From Macrococcus sp. 19Msa1099 (GTDB taxonomy: Bacteria; Bacillota; Bacilli; Staphylococcales; Staphylococcaceae), in NCBI GenBank assembly GCA_019357535.2, contig CP079955.1:496001-560000 (forward strand): a stretch of 64,000 bases of DNA, written 5' to 3'. How positions within the stretch are numbered: the stretch's first letter is position 1; the number at the start of each line of letters is the position of its first letter. The notes under the pieces were generated by a model. That model was given only the letters and a program-made list of their open reading frames with translations, was not told the DNA's origin and made no database searches. This document shows, one piece after another, positions 37,839 through 48,783 of this stretch. The position numbers were made by a program, and so were the translations under genes.

Positions 37839-39373
37839 TGAAAAGCCCGACAGCTTTAATCATTTTAGATGGTTTTGCAAACCGTAAAGAAACATTTGGG
37901 AATGCAGTCGCTCAAGCACATAAACCAAATTTTGACCGTTACTACAATCAATATCCACATAGCGAACTGAAAGCATGTGGATTGGATGTAGGATTGCCTG
38001 AAGGACAGATGGGGAATTCTGAAGTGGGCCATTTAAACATTGGAGCAGGCCGTGTTGTCTATCAGTCTTTGACACGTATCAATAAATCGATTGAAGATGG
38101 TGACTTCTTTAAGAATCAGGTGCTGCTAGACGCAATGCAGCATGTGAAAGAGAATCATACAGTGCTGCACTTAATGGGATTACTCTCTGATGGTGGCGTG
38201 CACAGTCACTATGAACATTTATTTGCGTTACTTAAACTTGCGAAAGAGCAAGGAGTAGACAAGGTTTATGTGCATGCGTTTTTAGATGGTCGCGATGTCG
38301 GTCAGCAGACAGCGCTTAAGTATATCGAGGCAACTGAAAAGCAGTTTAAAGAGATTGGTATCGGTCAATTTGCTTCTGTTTCTGGTCGTTACTATGCGAT
38401 GGATAGAGACAAACGCTGGGATCGTGAGCAATTAGCATATGATGCTATGACATACGGTAAAGGTGTAGAATATAGTTCAGCCGCTGCAGGTGTAGAAGCA
38501 AGTTATGCAGAAGGTGTAAATGATGAGTTCGTTGTTCCGTTTGTGGTTAAAGACCACGAAAAAGGAGAAGAGAACACGGGTGTAAACGACGGAGATGCAA
38601 TGATTTTCTTCAACTTCAGACCTGACCGTGCAGCACAGCTTTCAGAAGTATATACGAATGAAGAATTTGACGGCTTCAAGATGGATAAGCGTCTAATCGG
38701 GATTAAGTTCGTAACATTTACTAAGTACAACGATCAAGTGAAAGCAGATGTTGTATTTGAAAAGGTAGATTTAGTGAACACAATCGGTGAAGTCGCAGCA
38801 AGTAACAACTTGACACAACTGCGTATCGCTGAAACAGAAAAGTATCCGCACGTCACTTACTTTATGAGTGGTGGACGTAATGATGAGTTTCCAGGCGAAC
38901 GTCGTGTGTTAATAAATTCACCGAAAGTTGCAACCTACGACTTACAGCCTGAAATGAGTGCATATGAAGTACGCGATGCATTGCTTGCTGAACTTGATAA
39001 AGGCGATTTAGATTTAATTATTTTAAACTTTGCTAATCCTGATATGGTTGGACATTCTGGCATGCTAGAACCAACGATTAAAGCGATTGAAGCGGTGGAT
39101 GAATGTCTAGGTGCAGTAGTAGACAAGATCTTGGAAATGCAAGGGACAGCGATTATTACAGCTGATCACGGTAATTCGGATGAAGTGGTAAAGCTTGATG
39201 GTAGTCCGATGACGGCACATACAACAAATCCAGTACCTGTGATTGTGACGCGTGAAGGTGTTACGTTGCGTGACGGCGGCCGTCTAGCTGATCTAGCACC
39301 GACATTAGTCGATTTATTGGGTGTTGAACAACCTGAAGATATGACTGGTGAGTCGTTGATTCAAAAAGGTTAA
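37838..39373 (+). CDS. gpmI: 2,3-bisphosphoglycerate-independent phosphoglycerate mutase
   Basis: A 511-residue Mn-dependent mutase of the alkaline phosphatase superfamily. The phosphoserine nucleophile lies in [17 protein letters not shown] (core GNSEVGH), and metal ligands in [14 protein letters not shown] and [10 protein letters not shown]. It converts 3- to 2-phosphoglycerate. Translation is coupled to tpiA by the one-base overlap. Confidence 0.97.
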
Positions 39374-39464
39374 TGTGATACAGAAAATGAAATACAAATA
39401 ATTGATTATTTCAATTAAATCAATAATAATAAATAAGAACACAAATTGAGAGGAGTTTTTATAA

Positions 39465-40769
<1,305 letters not shown>

Positions 40770-40780
40770 TTGCATTTATA

Positions 40781-40813
40781 AGGAGAGACGTGACGACGTC
40801 TCTTCCTTTTTTT
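40781..40813 (+). terminator. Terminator of eno
   Basis: AGGAGAGACG pairs with CGTCTCTTCCT around a TGACGA loop and is followed by seven T residues. Confidence 0.92.
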
Positions 40814-40861
40814 ATGTATATATGGTAAAATGTTAAGAGTTATCATATAGGAGGACCACTC

Positions 40862-41095
40862 ATGAATACGCTATTAACCGTTTTATTAATCATAGATTGT
40901 TTCGTATTAATCACAGTTGTACTTTTACAAGAAGGTAAGAGCAGCGGTTTATCAGGTGCCATCAGTGGCGGTGCTGAGACACTTTTCGGTAAACAAAAAC
41001 AACGTGGTGTAGAATTAATATTAAATAGAATCACAATTGTTGCATCGGTATTATTATTCTTAATTACTATTGCTATTGGTTACTTTAATATTTAA
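40862..41095 (+). CDS. secG: Preprotein translocase subunit SecG
   Basis: A 77-residue membrane protein with two transmembrane helices separated by a Gly/Ser-rich loop ([21 protein letters not shown], core [11 protein letters not shown]) typical of SecG. It assists SecYEG translocation. AGGAGG precedes the ATG; a likely -10 (TAAAAT) is about 35 bases upstream. Confidence 0.93.
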   Translation: MNTLLTVLLIIDCFVLITVVLLQEGKSSGLSGAISGGAETLFGKQKQRGVELILNRITIVASVLLFLITIAIGYFNI

Positions 41096-41100
41096 AACAG

Positions 41101-41128
41101 GTCCGGACAATCGCGTTCGGGCTTTTTT
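41101..41128 (+). terminator. Terminator of secG
   Basis: GTCCGGAC pairs with GTTCGGGC (with G-T wobbles) and a TTTTTT run follows. Confidence 0.75.
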
Positions 41129-41191
41129 ATTTTAAATCTGTTCCTAAAAAACTTACAATAGTAGATGAGGTTATTAAAAGGAGAATGTATT

Positions 41192-41932
41192 ATGAAAATA
41201 AGATTACCAGAACCGTTCTTTTTTGAAGAGGGAAAAAGAGCAGTCCTATTATTACATGGGTTTACAGGAAATTCATCAGATGTGAGACAACTTGGAAGAT
41301 TCCTGCAGAAAAAAGGTTATACAAGTTATGCACCGCACTATGAAGGTCACGGGGTACCCCCGGAAGAACTGCTTGCATCTAGTCCACACGTATGGTGGAG
41401 CCAAGTCCTAGAAGCTTATGATTTCTTAGTTGAAAAAGGGTATAATGAAATTGCAGTAGCAGGACTATCGCTTGGTGGTGTCTTCGCTTTGAAGCTGGCG
41501 CAATATCGTGATGTGTTAAGTGTAGCTACAATGTGCAGTCCGATGTATATTAAGACAACTGGCAATATGTATGAAGGTGTCCTGGCATATGCGCGTGAAT
41601 TTAAGAAGCGTGAAGGTAAACCTGAAACTCAGATTAATCAGGAAATGGAAAATTTCCATCCGACAGATATGCTTGTAGATTTACAAATGACGATTCAAGA
41701 TGTCCGAGATACAGTAGATAATGTATACGCACCACTGTTTGTAGCTCAAGGTAGACTAGATACGATGATTAATCCAGATTCAGCGAACATCATCTATAAT
41801 GAAGCAGAAAGCGATGACAAAGAAATGCATTGGTATGAACAAAGTGGTCACGTTATAACAATAGATAAAGAAAAAGAACAGTTATTTGAAGATTATCATC
41901 AGTTTTTAGAACAATTAGACTGGTCAAATTAA
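41192..41932 (+). CDS. est: Carboxylesterase (Est/YvaK type)
   Basis: A 246-residue alpha/beta hydrolase. The oxyanion [11 protein letters not shown] motif, nucleophile Ser in AGLSLGGVF, Asp in [10 protein letters not shown] and His in SGHVITID form the triad. It matches the small carboxylesterase lying between secG and rnr in Bacillus and staphylococci; natural substrates are short-chain esters, probably including monoglycerides. The ATG at 41192 follows AAAAGGAG; an upstream in-frame start lacks a site. Confidence 0.9.
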   Translation: MKIRLPEPFFFEEGKRAVLLLHGFTGNSSDVRQLGRFLQKKGYTSYAPHYEGHGVPPEELLASSPHVWWSQVLEAYDFLVEKGYNEIAVAGLSLGGVFALKLAQYRDVLSVATMCSPMYIKTTGNMYEGVLAYAREFKKREGKPETQINQEMENFHPTDMLVDLQMTIQDVRDTVDNVYAPLFVAQGRLDTMINPDSANIIYNEAESDDKEMHWYEQSGHVITIDKEKEQLFEDYHQFLEQLDWSN

Positions 41933-41944
41933 AGGAGGAATTAT

Positions 41945-44269
41945 ATGCATCTGTATGAACATGAAGTAATTGCATATTTAAAATCATTAAAGGGTAGTGC
42001 AGTTACGATAGAAGCAATAGAAGCGCATCTAAATCTTGAGAGTGCAGATGCATTTAAAGATTTAGTTAAAACGCTTGTACATTTAGAACAAACAGGAAAA
42101 TTGAGTCGCACGAAAAACGATAAGTACTACATTGCATTTGATGGTAGTAAAGCACTCGTAAAAGGAACGCTGAGTCAGCATAAGAAAGGTTTTGCATTCG
42201 TAAGAGCAGAGGACGAAACAGTAGATGATGTATTTATTCCACCGAATAAGATTAATCGTGCTATGGATGGAGATACGGTACTCGTGAGCGTATCAAAGGC
42301 GCGAGATGGTCGTAATGAAGGTGAAGTAAAGGCAATTGAAAAGCGTGCAATTACTCAAGTTGTCGGTACTTATACTGAAGCGAAACATTTCGGTTTTGTA
42401 TTACCCGACGACTCAAGAATTACACAAGATATCTTTATTCCAAAAGGTAAAAATTTAGGGGCAGTTGAAGGTCATAAAGTACTCGTAGAACTTACGCAGT
42501 ATGCTGATGGTACGAATAATCCTGAAGGTATGGTAAAAGCCATTCTTGGTCATAAAAATGATCCAGGCGTTGATATATTATCGATAATTTATCAACACGG
42601 GATTAATATTGAATTCAATCCAGCGACGATTGAAGAAGCTAATAATGTACCAGATGAAATCAGTCCCTCAGAAATCACAGGAAGAACGGATTTACGTGAC
42701 GTTCTGACGATTACAATTGATGGAGCTGACGCAAAGGACTTAGATGATGCAATCAGCGTTGATAAGCTGGATAATGGGAACTACCGTTTAATCGTCTCTA
42801 TTGCTGATGTCAGTCACTATGTAACAGAAGGATCTAGTCTTGATGCAGATGCATATGAACGTGGCACAAGTGTGTATCTAGTGGACCGCGTAATTCCGAT
42901 GATACCACATCGACTCAGCAATGGTATTTGTTCACTTAATCCACACGCAGACCGTTTAACATTAAGCTGTGAGATGGAAATCACACCAAATGGACATACT
43001 GTAAATCATAAGATCTATGAAAGTGTTATACATTCGGACGAACGTATGACTTATGATGACGTGAATGCAATATTAGAGGATAAGGATGAAGCTTTAATCA
43101 ATAAATATGCACATATTCATGAACTACTATTACACGCCAAAGATTTAGCAGCGATTCTTAAACGTATGCGCGAAGCACGTGGAGAGATTGATTTCGATTT
43201 AAAAGAAGCAAAGATATTAGTAGATGAAGACGGCGTTCCTAGAGAAGTAGTGATAAGAGATAGAGGGCTCGGTGAGCGCTTGATTGAATCCTTTATGCTT
43301 GCAGCAAATGAAACAGTTGCAGAACACTTTGCAAAGATGAAAGTACCGTTCATCTATCGCGTACATGAAGAACCGAAAGCGGATCGCCTGAAACGTTTCT
43401 TTGAGTTTATTACAAACTTCGGTATATTAGTTAAGGGTGGCACAGAGAATATTCATCCGAAAACGTTGCAGAATATCGGTAACGAAATTCATGGTAAACC
43501 TGAAGAACTCGTTATCTCGACACTTATGCTGCGCTCGATGCAACAGGCGAAGTATTCAGAAGAAAACTTAGGTCACTTTGGATTATCAGCTGAATATTAT
43601 ACGCACTTCACATCCCCGATACGACGTTATCCAGATTTAATCGTGCACAGACTGATTCGTAAATATTTGTTCGAGAAATCTATGGACGATAAAGCACAGG
43701 ATTTCTGGGCAGAAGCATTGATCGAGATTAGTGAACATACTTCTAAACGAGAACGCCGTGCCATCGATGCCGAACGTGATACAGATGATCTGAAGAAGGC
43801 GGAATACATGGTGCAGCATATCGGTGAAGAATTTGACGGGATTATCAGCAGTGTTGCAAACTTCGGTATGTTCGTTGAACTTGAGAATACAATCGAAGGT
43901 ATGGTTCATAATTCAAACATGACAGACGATTACTATAACTTTGATGAACGTCATATGGCGATGATTGGTGAACGTCACGGTAAAGTATACAGAATCGGTC
44001 AGAAAGTGCGCGTAAAAGTTGTGAATGTCAACGTTGATGAACGCATGATTGACTTTGCGATTGTTGGTATGGATATGAAGAAGATTGAAGATAAGATTCG
44101 CGAAGTGAAAATTAAAGCGAAAAGGAACACAAAATCATCTGATGAAAAACCGCAAAAAAAAGGACGCGGTAAAGCGCGTGGCACAGAAATGAGTAAGAAG
44201 CATAAAAATAAGAAACCGTTCTATAAAGCGAAAGCGGTGAAAAATTCAGGGCGTAGAAAGAAGAAGTAG
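41945..44269 (+). CDS. rnr: Ribonuclease R
   Basis: A 774-residue 3'-5' exoribonuclease of the RNB family. Domains in order: N-terminal helix-turn-helix, two cold-shock OB folds (the first with [11 protein letters not shown]), the RNB core with the Asp-rich site [14 protein letters not shown], a C-terminal S1 domain ([18 protein letters not shown]) and a Lys-rich tail. RNase R works with SmpB/tmRNA to destroy non-stop mRNA, and the genes adjoin here. AAAGGAGG precedes the ATG. Confidence 0.97.
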   Translation: MHLYEHEVIAYLKSLKGSAVTIEAIEAHLNLESADAFKDLVKTLVHLEQTGKLSRTKNDKYYIAFDGSKALVKGTLSQHKKGFAFVRAEDETVDDVFIPPNKINRAMDGDTVLVSVSKARDGRNEGEVKAIEKRAITQVVGTYTEAKHFGFVLPDDSRITQDIFIPKGKNLGAVEGHKVLVELTQYADGTNNPEGMVKAILGHKNDPGVDILSIIYQHGINIEFNPATIEEANNVPDEISPSEITGRTDLRDVLTITIDGADAKDLDDAISVDKLDNGNYRLIVSIADVSHYVTEGSSLDADAYERGTSVYLVDRVIPMIPHRLSNGICSLNPHADRLTLSCEMEITPNGHTVNHKIYESVIHSDERMTYDDVNAILEDKDEALINKYAHIHELLLHAKDLAAILKRMREARGEIDFDLKEAKILVDEDGVPREVVIRDRGLGERLIESFMLAANETVAEHFAKMKVPFIYRVHEEPKADRLKRFFEFITNFGILVKGGTENIHPKTLQNIGNEIHGKPEELVISTLMLRSMQQAKYSEENLGHFGLSAEYYTHFTSPIRRYPDLIVHRLIRKYLFEKSMDDKAQDFWAEALIEISEHTSKRERRAIDAERDTDDLKKAEYMVQHIGEEFDGIISSVANFGMFVELENTIEGMVHNSNMTDDYYNFDERHMAMIGERHGKVYRIGQKVRVKVVNVNVDERMIDFAIVGMDMKKIEDKIREVKIKAKRNTKSSDEKPQKKGRGKARGTEMSKKHKNKKPFYKAKAVKNSGRRKKK

Positions 44270-44279
44270 AGGTGACGTT

Positions 44280-44741
44280 ATGCCTAAAGGAACCGGAAAA
44301 GTATTAGCACAAAATAGAAAAGCGAGTCACGATTATACGATTGAAGAAACGATAGAAGCGGGAATCGAACTTAAAGGAACAGAAATTAAGTCCATTCGAC
44401 GTGGAAGCGCAAACTTACGTGATTCCTATGCACGCGTGTATAATGGTGAAATGTATGTCTACAATATGCACGTTGCACCTTATGAAGAGGGTAATCGATT
44501 TAACCATGATCCACTTAGAACACGCAAGTTACTATTGAAAAGAAAACAGATCGATAAACTGTTTGGACAGACTCGTGAACAAGGCTACACGCTTGTACCA
44601 CTGAAGCTATATATTAAAAACGGCTACTGCAAGATGCTGATCGGTGTAGCGAAAGGTAAGAAAGACTACGACAAGCGTCATGCCCTAAAAGCAAAAGAAG
44701 CGAAACGTGAAATGGACCGTGCAATGAAAGAAAGATATTAG
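44280..44741 (+). CDS. smpB: SsrA-binding protein SmpB
   Basis: A 153-residue protein that loads tmRNA onto stalled ribosomes. Family motifs: [20 protein letters not shown] (partly shown), [33 protein letters not shown] and the C-terminal helix [18 protein letters not shown]. It lies ten bases after rnr; its RNA partner is 250 bases downstream. Confidence 0.97.
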   Translation: MPKGTGKVLAQNRKASHDYTIEETIEAGIELKGTEIKSIRRGSANLRDSYARVYNGEMYVYNMHVAPYEEGNRFNHDPLRTRKLLLKRKQIDKLFGQTREQGYTLVPLKLYIKNGYCKMLIGVAKGKKDYDKRHALKAKEAKREMDRAMKERY

Positions 44742-44747
44742 AATAAG

Positions 44748-44778
44748 TACGACCTGCTTATGTGGCAGGTCGTATTTT
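44748..44778 (+). terminator. Terminator of smpB
   Basis: TACGACCTGC pairs with GCAGGTCGTA around a seven-base loop and TTTTG follows. Confidence 0.88.
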
Positions 44779-44807
44779 GATGTGTGAGATTAAGATGAAG
44801 TAGCGAT

Positions 44808-44918
44808 TACTGCTGAGGATGGCCCATAAATAAAAAACATGGGCCAAGATGAATGCCGAGATGAGGGTATACTGCTGAAGATGGCCCATAAATAAAAAAC
44901 ATGGGCCATCTTCAATGC
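44808..44918. repeat. Tandem duplicated hairpin upstream of ssrA
   Basis: Two 49-base copies (44808-44856 and 44870-44918; 62-base period). Each has an ATGGCCCAT/ATGGGCCA inverted repeat around an A-rich AAATAAAAAAC loop. The second copy has a 13-base perfect stem (GAAGATGGCCCAT with its complement); in the first the right flank differs (AGATGA in place of TCTTCA), shortening the stem. They lie between the smpB terminator and the ssrA promoter. Confidence 0.85.
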
Positions 44919-44929
44919 AATCATTTTTC

Positions 44930-44958
44930 TTGATACTCCCTTATAATTTTGTTATATT
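44930..44958 (+). promoter_or_regulatory. Promoter of ssrA
   Basis: TTGATA (44930-44935) and TATATT (44953-44958) with 17-base spacing, about 30 bases before the mature tmRNA 5' end. Confidence 0.75.
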
Positions 44959-44988
44959 AGAAAATGCTAGTTAGAAAATACTAACCAC

Positions 44989-45344
44989 GGGGGCGTTACG
45001 GATTCGACAGGGGTCACTTGGGCTGGTATAGCGTGTCGGAGGGTTGTCTTCGTCATCAACACAACAGTTTATAATAACTGGCAAAACAAACAATTTCGCA
45101 GTAGCTGCCTAATCGCACTCTGCACCTCTCTCAAGCATCGCCTATGTGCCTGATGTAGAGGTTCAACTTAAGTAGGATACGCTGTACACCTCCGCTTGCG
45201 GTCTGTACAGAAGAGATTAATCGAGCTAGCTATTAACCAGGATGTCCGTTTTCAGGTTAATAGCGAAACTTAATAACAGGACTACACACGTAGAAGTATC
45301 AGCTGCAGGATCCTTGGACGCGGGTTCGACTCCCGCCGTCTCCA
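44989..45344 (+). ncRNA. ssrA: Transfer-messenger RNA (tmRNA)
   Basis: The 5' end GGGGGCG (44989-44995) pairs with CGTCTCC (45337-45343) to form the acceptor stem, and the T arm GGGTTCGACTCCC lies at 45322-45334. The 5' part (GGATTCGACAGGGG, GTGTCGGAGGGTTGTC) matches other staphylococcal tmRNAs. The tag frame reads GKTNNFAVAA from GGC 45080 to the TAA at 45110-45112; with the charged Ala the tag is AGKTNNFAVAA. The CCA end is not encoded. It rescues ribosomes on broken mRNA with SmpB. Confidence 0.97.
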
Positions 45345-45350
45345 TACATT

Positions 45351-45383
45351 AGCCTATAACACCAAGTGTTATAGGCTTTTTTT
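45351..45383 (+). terminator. Terminator of ssrA
   Basis: AGCCTATAACAC-caag-TGTTATAGGCT followed by a run of seven T residues. Confidence 0.95.
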
Positions 45384-45420
45384 GTGCTATATTGGTTATA
45401 GACGAACAAAGGAGGATGTT

Positions 45421-45582
45421 ATGAATAATTTTATGAATGGTCTAGCGGTTATATTGTTTATTGCATTTTTGCTGTCATTTGTTATACCGTCAATCGATGA
45501 TTATAAGTATTATTTCTTAGGATTGTCAGTATTGTTATCGATATTAACATTATCACAAGAAGTGAAACGGTCTGATAAATAG
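45421..45582 (+). CDS. Small two-helix membrane protein, unknown function
   Basis: A 53-residue peptide starting at the ATG at 45421 with an excellent AAAGGAGG site. It has two hydrophobic stretches (LAVILFIAFLLSFVIP and YYFLGLSVLLSILTL) separated by a short acidic loop, and a charged tail. No family recognised. The strong ribosome binding site and the clean composition favour a real gene, but 53 codons are too few for certainty. Confidence 0.55.
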   Translation: MNNFMNGLAVILFIAFLLSFVIPSIDDYKYYFLGLSVLLSILTLSQEVKRSDK

Positions 45583-45661
45583 GTGGGTATAAGCAAGGTG
45601 GCGCGTGTATAAATTTACGAGCCACCTCGAGACATCACATCATCAACCGAATGCATAAATT

Positions 45662-45693
45662 AATAACCGTTAATCACGCGGGTTAACGGTTAT
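45662..45693. terminator. Inverted repeat at the 3' end of the 84-residue gene
   Basis: AATAACCGTTAA and TTAACGGTTATT form a 12-base stem covering the stop codon of the minus-strand gene at 45670. The T tracts on either side are short, so terminator function is likely but not strong. Confidence 0.55.
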
Positions 45694-45924
45694 TTCTTTC
45701 GTGTCATGACTAATTGCTATAGCAATCTGGTTACTGTTGTTCGGGTTGGTGAAAGCAACAGGTTCTCCATTATTAAATTCAATGATATCAAGAATACTAT
45801 GACTTTTGTAAATAGGTTTCGTTACTGCGATATAAGATTTATTTTCTACTAATCGAATCGGAATTTTAGTATTATTCGTTAATGACCAGCCTGGTAAATA
45901 TTTAAGATTGAATGTATTTTTCAT
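45670..45924 (-). CDS. Hypothetical protein, 84 residues
   Basis: A soluble, beta-rich-looking protein with no signal peptide or membrane segment. The ATG at 45924 follows AAAGGTGAT on the minus strand. It contains LKYLPGWSLTNN and a Val/Ile-rich strand pattern, and ends in TVNPRD. I do not recognise it, and it is not part of the usual ssrA-aroD neighbourhood I know. It stands alone on its strand between the tmRNA region and aroD. Confidence 0.55.
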   Translation of the reverse strand: MKNTFNLKYLPGWSLTNNTKIPIRLVENKSYIAVTKPIYKSHSILDIIEFNNGEPVAFTNPNNSNQIAIAISHDTKEITVNPRD

Positions 45925-46101
45925 AGTATCACCTTTAAGTTAAATTTGTGTTCCGTCATTTAAATTGAGATACAAATTTAAAATGAGGTTATTTTCATGT
46001 AATAAAGAACAAAGATGTTGTAGAATGGAGAAAACAGCTCGTTTCAAACACATATATACATTTTACCACAGTTTCGGGCTTTCATTTGAGGAGGATTTAA
46101 A

Positions 46102-46824
46102 TTGAGTGATAAAGGTTTAGCGATTCCAAAGATTATCGTTACATTATCAGATGTGCAAAATAAGAATAATATTCATGTGAAAGAGGCTGAGGAAAACAGT
46201 GCTTTCTTTGATATTATTGAGTACCGTGCAGATTTAAAGGTGATGACACTAGCGGATTATAAAGATGAACTTCTATATATTAGAAGCCATTTTCCAAATA
46301 AGAAGATGCTGTTTACATATCGTATGTTCGATGATAGAGACCGAGCAACGATAGAAGCTGCAGATTACTATGAGATTATTAAGTTTATAATCTCAAATGA
46401 CCTCTGTGATATTATTGATATTGATTTAATGATCTATGAACAATACATGACAGATTTATTACAGCTCGCGCGTCAGCATCAAATTGAAGTGCTGATCAGT
46501 CATCATGAATTTCAGTACACACCTCGTATAAAAGATATGCTTGCGATGTACAAGAAGATGATTACACTAGATGCAGATTACTGTAAACTTGCAGTAATGC
46601 CTCATGATGGTAAAGATGTGCTGAATCTAATGGATGCAGTGTATGAAACGAAGCAAGCTTATGATACGAATGTTATTGGTATAGCGATGGGTGAAATCGG
46701 TAAGATAACACGACTTGCATGTGGTGTATTTGGTTCGTCAATGACGTTTGGCTATGTAGGTGAACCTGTAGCACCAGGACAGATTCATGTACGTGATCTG
46801 CATCATCGGCTTGCACTGTATTAA
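46102..46824 (+). CDS. aroD: 3-dehydroquinate dehydratase, type I
   Basis: A 240-residue TIM-barrel enzyme of the shikimate pathway. Substrate-binding IIEYRAD (38-44), the catalytic His in ISHHEF (132-137), Schiff-base Lys 162 in ADYCKLAVMP and the GIAMGEIGKITR and GSSMTFGYV segments agree with class I AroD. The start is TTG at 46102 behind GAGGAGG. The gene is monocistronic by layout. Confidence 0.94.
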   Translation: MSDKGLAIPKIIVTLSDVQNKNNIHVKEAEENSAFFDIIEYRADLKVMTLADYKDELLYIRSHFPNKKMLFTYRMFDDRDRATIEAADYYEIIKFIISNDLCDIIDIDLMIYEQYMTDLLQLARQHQIEVLISHHEFQYTPRIKDMLAMYKKMITLDADYCKLAVMPHDGKDVLNLMDAVYETKQAYDTNVIGIAMGEIGKITRLACGVFGSSMTFGYVGEPVAPGQIHVRDLHHRLALY

Positions 46825-46892
46825 GTTTACAAATGAACATCCTTTTACTATAATTGATAATAGTTATCAATTAGTGTGAGAGGATGTTTTTT

Positions 46893-47426
46893 ATGGAATT
46901 AAAACAGGCAATTAAAGAGAGAAGAAGTATTAAGCAATATGAAGATACGACAGTTGACGACAGCGTGGTTAAGGCTTCTATTGAACTCGCGACATATACA
47001 CCAAACCATGGTATGCGTGAACCGTGGCGTGTAGTATGGGTGAAGAAAGAACGCTTAACTGATTTTGGACAATTGTTTGCTGATATCGCATTTAAAAATA
47101 ATGAAGAGAAGTATCAGACGCATATTGAAACAGTTAAAAAGTTAGCTGGAGTACTCGTCATAGTTGGAAAACGTGATCGCCGTCAGAAAGAAAACTTTGA
47201 AGATTTACTTGCAGTTGGCGGGTTTATGCAGACACTATCACTCGCTCTATTTGAAAACGGTGTTGGTAGCTGCATAAAAACACAGCCCCCCTATCTAAAT
47301 CCAAAAATGAACGATGCACTAAATGTTCAAGATGATGAAATAATCTATGGTGTGATTTATTTAACGGCACAAACTGAAGCACCGCACAAGGAGAGAAAGA
47401 AAGAAAACTTGATTACGCTATTTTAA
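46893..47426 (+). CDS. Nitroreductase-family flavoprotein
   Basis: A 177-residue FMN oxidoreductase. The N-terminal IKERRSIKQYED and the YTPNHGMREPWRVVWV segment are the FMN-binding hallmarks; LLAVGGFMQTLSLALFENGVGS is the family's helix (core GGFMQTLSLA). Substrate is not predictable. The ATG at 46893 is at better distance from GAGAGG than the ATG at 46884. Confidence 0.85.
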   Translation: MELKQAIKERRSIKQYEDTTVDDSVVKASIELATYTPNHGMREPWRVVWVKKERLTDFGQLFADIAFKNNEEKYQTHIETVKKLAGVLVIVGKRDRRQKENFEDLLAVGGFMQTLSLALFENGVGSCIKTQPPYLNPKMNDALNVQDDEIIYGVIYLTAQTEAPHKERKKENLITLF

Positions 47427-47429
47427 AAT

Positions 47430-47468
47430 AAAAACTGCGCATCCAGTTAACCGGACGCGCAGTTTTTT
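47430..47468. terminator. Bidirectional terminator
   Basis: AAAACTGCGC pairs with GCGCAGTTTT in an extended, G+C-rich stem, flanked by A and T runs, between convergent nitroreductase and thioredoxin-like genes. Confidence 0.88.
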
Positions 47469-47469
47469 G

Positions 47470-47793
47470 TTATTTTGTTAAATGTTCTGCTAGAAATGCT
47501 TTCACTGATTCAGGTGTTTTGGCGTTCGCTGAATGCAAGTGTGCTAGCTTTTCACTATTCTTAAAAATTAAGATGCTTGGAATACCCATAACGTCGTTTT
47601 CATCTGCTGCTTCAGGCACTTGGTCACGATTAATCTTATACCAGTTATAGTTGTGATATTCGTCAACAATTGGATCGATCCAAAAGTCCATACGCGTACA
47701 GTCTGGGCACCAATCTGCGAAGAACTTGATAACAACAGGTTCCTCACTTGCAATAATTTCTTTAAACTCTTCGTATTGACTAATTGTTCTCAC
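47470..47793 (-). CDS. Thioredoxin-family protein (YtpP-like)
   Basis: A 107-residue cytoplasmic thioredoxin fold with the active site FFADWCPDCTRM (CPDC) and cis-Pro loop GIPSILIFKN. CPDC instead of CGPC marks it as a thioredoxin-like protein rather than the main TrxA. The start codon is GTG at 47793 with AAGGAG upstream. A homologue occurs at the same place in staphylococci. Confidence 0.85.
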   Translation of the reverse strand: MRTISQYEEFKEIIASEEPVVIKFFADWCPDCTRMDFWIDPIVDEYHNYNWYKINRDQVPEAADENDVMGIPSILIFKNSEKLAHLHSANAKTPESVKAFLAEHLTK

Positions 47794-47920
47794 TTTTATT
47801 ACTCCTTATATACTTTTCTTATATTATACTTCTTTTTAAGAAGTAAAGAAAAGAAAACGCTTAGTTGTCGTAATCTTACAAAGTTGTTATGATTGAGGTA
47901 TCACATTCAGGAGGTTACAT

Positions 47921-48274
47921 ATGATTAAATTTTATCAGTTACCCAGCTGTACAACCTGTAGAAAAGCAGCAAAATACCTTGCGGATAATGGTGTGAGTTT
48001 CGAGCCGATTCACATTGTGGAACATACACCCACTGCAAAAGAGTTTGATACAATTATTAAGAATACTGGTGTTGATGTGGATTTATTATTCAACAGGCTA
48101 GGCACAAAGTATAAGGAGCTTGATTTAAAGGAAACATTGCCGGATAAATCGTATGAAGAGAAATTAGAGCTTCTTGCCTCAGATGGAATGCTTGTAAAAC
48201 GTCCTTTAGCTGTAAATAAGGATAGAATCACTTTAGGATTCAAAGAAGCGGACTATAAACAAACTTGGTTATAA
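47921..48274 (+). CDS. ArsC/Spx-family protein (YusI-like)
   Basis: A 117-residue ArsC-like thioredoxin-fold protein. CTTC at residues 10-13 is a Cys pair as in Spx-type proteins, followed by LFNRLGTKYKEL and a KRPL motif (residues about 92-95) typical of the family. It is YusI-like by its position upstream of gcvH; the function is unknown. AGGAGG precedes the ATG. Confidence 0.85.
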   Translation: MIKFYQLPSCTTCRKAAKYLADNGVSFEPIHIVEHTPTAKEFDTIIKNTGVDVDLLFNRLGTKYKELDLKETLPDKSYEEKLELLASDGMLVKRPLAVNKDRITLGFKEADYKQTWL

Positions 48275-48347
48275 AAAAGATTGAAGATACGCTTACATTA
48301 TGTCATTATAAAAGTGTTAAGTATTTTATTTATATGGAGGGCTTATA

Positions 48348-48716
48348 ATGTCGAACTTAAAATTTTCAAAAGATCATGAGTGGGTTAAATTAGAAGATAA
48401 CGTAAAAGTAATCGGAATTACAGACTTTGCACAATCAGAACTAGGGGATATCGTATTCGTTGAACTTCCTGAAGTAGGCGATGAAATTACTACTGGTTCA
48501 CCATTTGGTAGCGTTGAGTCGGTTAAAACTGTTTCTGAATTATATGCTCCAATCTCAGGCAAAGTTGTTGAAGTTAACTCTGAATTAGAAGATTCTCCTG
48601 AATTAGTAAATGAATCTGCTATGGATCAAGCATGGATGATCAAAGTTGAAGCAGATGACAGCGAACTTGATGAATTAATGGATCAAGCGCAATATGATGA
48701 AATGATTAATGCATAA
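48348..48716 (+). CDS. gcvH: Glycine cleavage system H protein
   Basis: A 122-residue lipoyl carrier protein. The lipoylated residue is Lys 60 in [10 protein letters not shown]. Beyond glycine cleavage, GcvH acts as an obligatory relay for lipoyl transfer in Firmicutes; lipA, lipoate synthase, begins at 63.5 kb in this window. TGGAGG precedes the ATG. Confidence 0.96.
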   Translation: MSNLKFSKDHEWVKLEDNVKVIGITDFAQSELGDIVFVELPEVGDEITTGSPFGSVESVKTVSELYAPISGKVVEVNSELEDSPELVNESAMDQAWMIKVEADDSELDELMDQAQYDEMINA

Positions 48717-48727
48717 ATGATATACTT

Positions 48728-48758
48728 TCCTTGATAATAAATTTATCAAGGATTTTTT
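48728..48758 (+). terminator. Terminator of gcvH
   Basis: TCCTTGATAA-taaat-TTATCAAGGA followed by TTTTTT. Confidence 0.9.
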
Positions 48759-48783
48759 AATATGACGAAAAAGGTGATGGAAA

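Noticed and set aside
45596-45627. Inverted repeat AGGTGGC/GCCACCT as a terminator
   Set aside because: The stem is real, but no T run follows on either strand, so I do not call it a terminator; its role is open.
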